NCBI GenBank assembly: GCA_013396995.1
Contig: VWZP01010273.1
Span: forward strand, 1,643,003 to 1,707,002
DNA from: Dicaeum eximium
Taxonomy: Eukaryota > Chordata > Aves > Passeriformes > Dicaeidae
Direction of reading: 5' to 3'
Length of the DNA: 64,000 nucleotides
Notes under the pieces: generated by a model
Told to the model about the DNA's origin: nothing
Database searches by the model: none
The model's input: only the letters and a program-made list of their open reading frames with translations
Program-made: the position numbers and the translations under genes
In this document: positions 60,501 to 64,000 of the stretch, piece by piece
How the letters are laid out: every line of letters starts with the position of its first letter
How positions within the stretch are numbered: position 1 is the first letter of the stretch

Positions 60501-63299
60501 TGAGGTGAGACCCTCATGCACCACGTAGCCTTTTGTGAAAGGAGCAGTGCAGGTCCCTGTGTTTTTAGGGTGTCTACACACCCAGCCAGGGGGCTCAGGC
60601 AAAGGCAAGGTGGCTGAACCTGGTGAGCACCTGCCTGGCAGGACGCTGAGGAGATTGGTGCTTTGAATCAGCATTTGGGAATTTGGCTCCTAAGGGTCAT
60701 GGGTGTAAAGGAGCTTGGGACTCAGAGACAGTACAGTGCCATACAAGACTTGGTTTTTCTTCCCAGCTACAAATTACAGCAGACTTCCATGACTTCTTTT
60801 TCCATGAGCAGCAGCTTATGTTTGCTGTGGTGGAAGCAGCTTCAGTGCTCTGCCAAGCTCTCCTTAGCTGCCCCATTGCTGCTTGGATGCCAGCACTGCA
60901 GCTGCTGACCAGGACTGTGTCCCTCTGTGTCCTGCACAAAGGCTGGGGAGCCAAGGGATCCATCTACTGGAGTGAAGCCAAGCTTTAAGGGAATATTTAG
61001 CTTATCCCCGTGGCCAGAAAGCCTCCTGCAAGGGACAGCATCTAGAAAGTCAGAGACTCGAGGAACTAAGGATGCCCTGTGCACAGCCAATGCATGAATA
61101 ACAACTTTAATAAGTAATCCCTTGTCATTACATGCCCTTTGGAGTGACTGTAAGACACCTTGGTCTATAACTTATGGATTTGTTACAGGAGTGAGAATTG
61201 ATTGTTGTAGTTATTGCTTCAAAGTTTTGGAACAAAGGACCTGCTCTAAAGGTGGGCTGTTGTACCTCTGACTGACTTAAGTGCATTTTTTTCTCTGCTG
61301 GTTAGCTTGAGGTCACTTCTGTGGGTTGTAGGCTGTTTGCAGGGGTTTATTTCATGCTTCATGAAGATCTTTGGGCTTACCTGTGGCTTCCTGCTTCCCA
61401 CCAATGCACAGATTGCAGGCAGTGGCTGGGCTAATATTGAGCTTCTGTGGCATTGCAAAAACATGCAAGGATCTTCTCAAAGGGCAACCTGGCTGGCAAA
61501 AATTATGTGTGTGTGTTTGGAAAGAGGTAAAAAAAAAAAAAAAAAGAACAAAAGCATATTTTTCTTCACAGTAGAAGTACAACGATGTCAGCCAAAACAT
61601 GAAAACCCAGCTTCCTCCAGGACAGCCACCACCCCACAAACCAGCTGCGTGCAGAAGTGCAGGAACAGTCAGGGTGGGCACCAGGTTTGTGGTTGTGTGT
61701 CTCCAAATGCCCTGGGGAAAGGTGGCTGTGGGGAGCCCTGGTCAGAGGAGGTGAAGCCCCAGGGTCCACCTTGGGGCAGAGTTTTAACTTTCACAGTCTG
61801 TTAGATGGAGGTGTCTGACAACTGACACAGCCTGTTTAGACAAAGACATCTGACGCTACGTTGGGAAGACACAGGCATTTGGTACACGTGGGACAAAGCT
61901 GAGCACACCTGAGCATTTTTCCCTGTAAAGTTTTCTGGTGCACAGACAGTCCTTGACTGGTCACCTCCAACATGCAGGATTTGCCTGAGCGAGGACTGTG
62001 AGACAGAACTTCTGTCTTCTTTGGTTAGGAACCAAGTGAACTCCAGTTCTTGTCTTCTGGCTGGAGGAAAAAAATCTGATCTAATTCATCAGCTTGACAG
62101 AAAATATTTCATGTGGAAGTACTTCTACAGTACCAAATTTCTAAAACTTTCTGTAGTCTCTTTCCTCTTTGGCAACGTGTACAATCATAATTGCATGGCA
62201 CAGCCTGTCTTTGTGCCAAAAGGGAGGGACCTGGTGCCACAAAACTACCTTTTTTTATTCCCTAGCTTGCAGCTTCTCCCTGCAACACTGTTCCGACCAT
62301 TTTGCTGCCAGGCAAGACTTGGCTCTAAAACTCACTCAAGTGTGATTCAGCATTTAATTGACACACTGGAGCATAAAACCTGAATTTTGCTGGCTTTTCA
62401 GTGCATAGCAGAGGTAGTTTCTCTTGTTACAAGGTAGGTCTTGGGTTTATTTATTTTACAGATCAGCGTGATGGGCCAGTTTTGCAGCTGATTGGCATCC
62501 AGGGAGCAGAGAGTTCTAGAAGTGCTCAGGACTCATTCAGACCAGAGTGTTAGGGGTGTAACACCAGCCACAGAGAAGGAGATGAAGTACTGCATCTACC
62601 TTTTTATACGTATGAAAAATGCATTTTGCATATACTGTGAGTGTTTTTATAAATGAGATGTTGCCATATGAGAGTGGTGCACTTGAATTTCTTCTAAATC
62701 TGTTCACATAATAGTTGTATCACAGTTGTGCTACTGGATGGTGTTTCCTGAAGAAAGCTAAAGCTGGTTTTTAGCATGGTTTTTAGGATAATACCAGGCA
62801 GGGAAGAGTACATCTGCTCTTCAAGACCATGAAGAAAGACATTAAAAAAGGGAATGGGATCACCTTGGCAGCATTTTGAGTTGTCACAGTGCCCAAGGCT
62901 TCAGCAGAGCTCCTGACATTCCCAAGGCAGCAAGGTCATCTTGAAAGCACAATTGCATTTGTCTGGCATTGTTTATGTTAATATCCTGAGAATGACTTGC
63001 ATATTTCAACCTTACAATGAGTTAATCATTAATTAAGATCTTACAAAACCGAAGACAGAAATCAGCAGTCTAGAAAAATAAATTTTCTTGTAAAGTGTAT
63101 GCTTAGAAAAAGTTGTGTAGAATAATTTTAATCTTGGGTAGCTTGGATAAAGGAAAAAAGGAAAGAGCAGAAACACATTTCAATGTGGCACAGTTAATCT
63201 CATTTGGAAAACATTCCTTTTTGTGAAGGTCATGCCTCATGTTTAAACTTCTATAAAGGGCCATGGTTTGCTGGTGGTTTCTTTCTCATCTAAGTGAAT
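54549..63299. other. Intergenic stretch, no gene recognised
   Basis: Nearly 9 kb without a product I can name. A GC-rich patch at 58040-58320 contains a candidate exon (58239-58310). Poly(A) runs occur near 60101-60113 and 61529-61545. Open frames at 58492-58977 and 61307-61804 are long enough to notice but show no domain. Confidence 0.6.
58239..58310 (+). other. Candidate 72-nt orphan exon
   Basis: CCCCTCCTCAG precedes and GTAAGT follows this 72-nt segment. Entered with one leading nucleotide it reads PEEMRNAIVQASRRGTGDER, then SLV, leaving two nucleotides, so it is phase-symmetric. The residues look like an amphipathic protein segment, but I cannot assign a family, and no partner exons are recognised nearby. 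Confidence 0.25.
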
Positions 63300-64000
63300 A
63301 ATAGAATCATTAAGGTTGGAAAATACCTTTAAAATCTTAGAATCCTGCTAACCCAGCACTGCCATGTTCACTAGTAAAACATGTCCCCAGGTGCCACACC
63401 CATATGCTTTTTTAACACTACCAGGGAATGGTGATTCCACCACTCGCTTGGGCAGCCTTTCCAATGCTTGACCACCCTTTCAGTGAAGAAAATGTTCCTA
63501 ATATCCAGTCTAAATCTCACCTGGCACATCTTCAGGCCATTTCCTCTCGTACTGTTGCTTGTTACCTGGGAGAAGAGACCAACACCCACCTGGTTACAAT
63601 CTCCTTTCAGGCAGTTGCAGAGAGTGATCAGGTCTCACCAGTGCCAGGTACAGGGGGAGCAATCATTGCCCTGGTCCTGCTGGCCACACTATTTCTGACA
63701 CAGGCCAGTATGCTGTTGGCCTTCTTGGCCACCTGGGCACACCCTGGCTCATGCTCAGCAGCTCTCAGACAGCACTCCCAGGTCCTTTTCCACTGGGCAG
63801 CTTTCCAACCACTCTGTCCCAGCCTGTAGCACTGCTTGGGGTTGTTGTGACCCAAGTGCAGGACCTGGCACTTGGCCTTGTTGAACCCCACAGCACTGGC
63901 CTTGGCCCATGGATCCAGCTTGTCCAGGTCCCTCTGCAGCGCCTTCCTGCCCTCCAGCAGATCAACACTCTCACCCAACTTGTTGTCATCCGTGAACTGA
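63300..64000 (-). mobile_element. CR1 LINE fragment, C-terminal RT and 3' end, internally deleted
   Basis: The minus-strand frame 63978-63628 reads LLEGRKALQRDLDKLDPWAK, then FNKAKCQVLHLGHNN and CAQVAKKANSILACVRNSVA. The frame 63589-63371 reads VGLFSQVTSNSTRGNGLKMC, then FFTERVVKHWKG. Both are hallmarks of the CR1 ORF2 C-terminus. The two parts are joined with about 180 nt of the usual element missing. The copy continues past the right edge of the window. Confidence 0.93.

Noticed and set aside
44240..64000. Expected RBM47 exons downstream of CHRNA9
   Set aside because: I searched the visible frames for RRM motifs and found none. The gene probably lies beyond the window.

Overview
This window is nuclear DNA from a bird. 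The evidence is a RHOH gene followed by a CHRNA9 gene in the same order and orientation as in other vertebrates (human 4p14), four antisense fragments of CR1 LINEs (the dominant avian interspersed repeat), compact introns and otherwise AT-rich, repeat-poor intergenic sequence. The species cannot be fixed from the sequence alone.

Layout. 1-5.5 kb is AT-rich non-coding DNA with one TA/TG microsatellite. A small GC-rich patch at 5.5-5.75 kb has a TATA-like box and may hold a non-coding first exon of RHOH. The single coding exon of RHOH lies at 7270-7845 (+), with its poly(A) signal at 8405. About 16 kb follow with no recognisable gene. At 24.3-28.8 kb there is a head-to-head pair of genes encoding proteins with the fold of tyrosine recombinases (DIRS/Ngaro/Crypton-like family). 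The right-hand copy (+) is an intact two-exon, 355-codon gene with a CpG-rich, TATA-containing promoter and a poly(A) signal. The left-hand copy (-) has the same exon structure and intron phase, but a 2-nt frameshift near its C-terminus. Both have lost most catalytic residues, so they look like domesticated, recombination-dead host genes. A near-perfect 27-bp hairpin lies just beyond the right-hand copy.

A 1.3-kb antisense CR1 reverse-transcriptase fragment occupies 29.7-31.0 kb. CHRNA9 (nicotinic acetylcholine receptor alpha-9) runs from 38.4 to 44.1 kb (+) in five coding exons, 486 codons. Its first intron carries about 1 kb of unusually CpG-rich but AT-rich DNA that looks like a recent insertion. 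From 44.2 kb to the end I see no gene that I can name, only CR1 fragments at 47.0, 54.2 and 63.3-64.0 kb, a perfect 22-nt palindrome at 50.2 kb and one candidate orphan exon at 58.2 kb.

RHOH (a GTPase-deficient Rho protein of blood cells) and CHRNA9 (a hair-cell cation channel subunit) are neighbours by ancestry, not function. The most unusual content is the recombinase-derived gene pair between them, for which I know of no described function.
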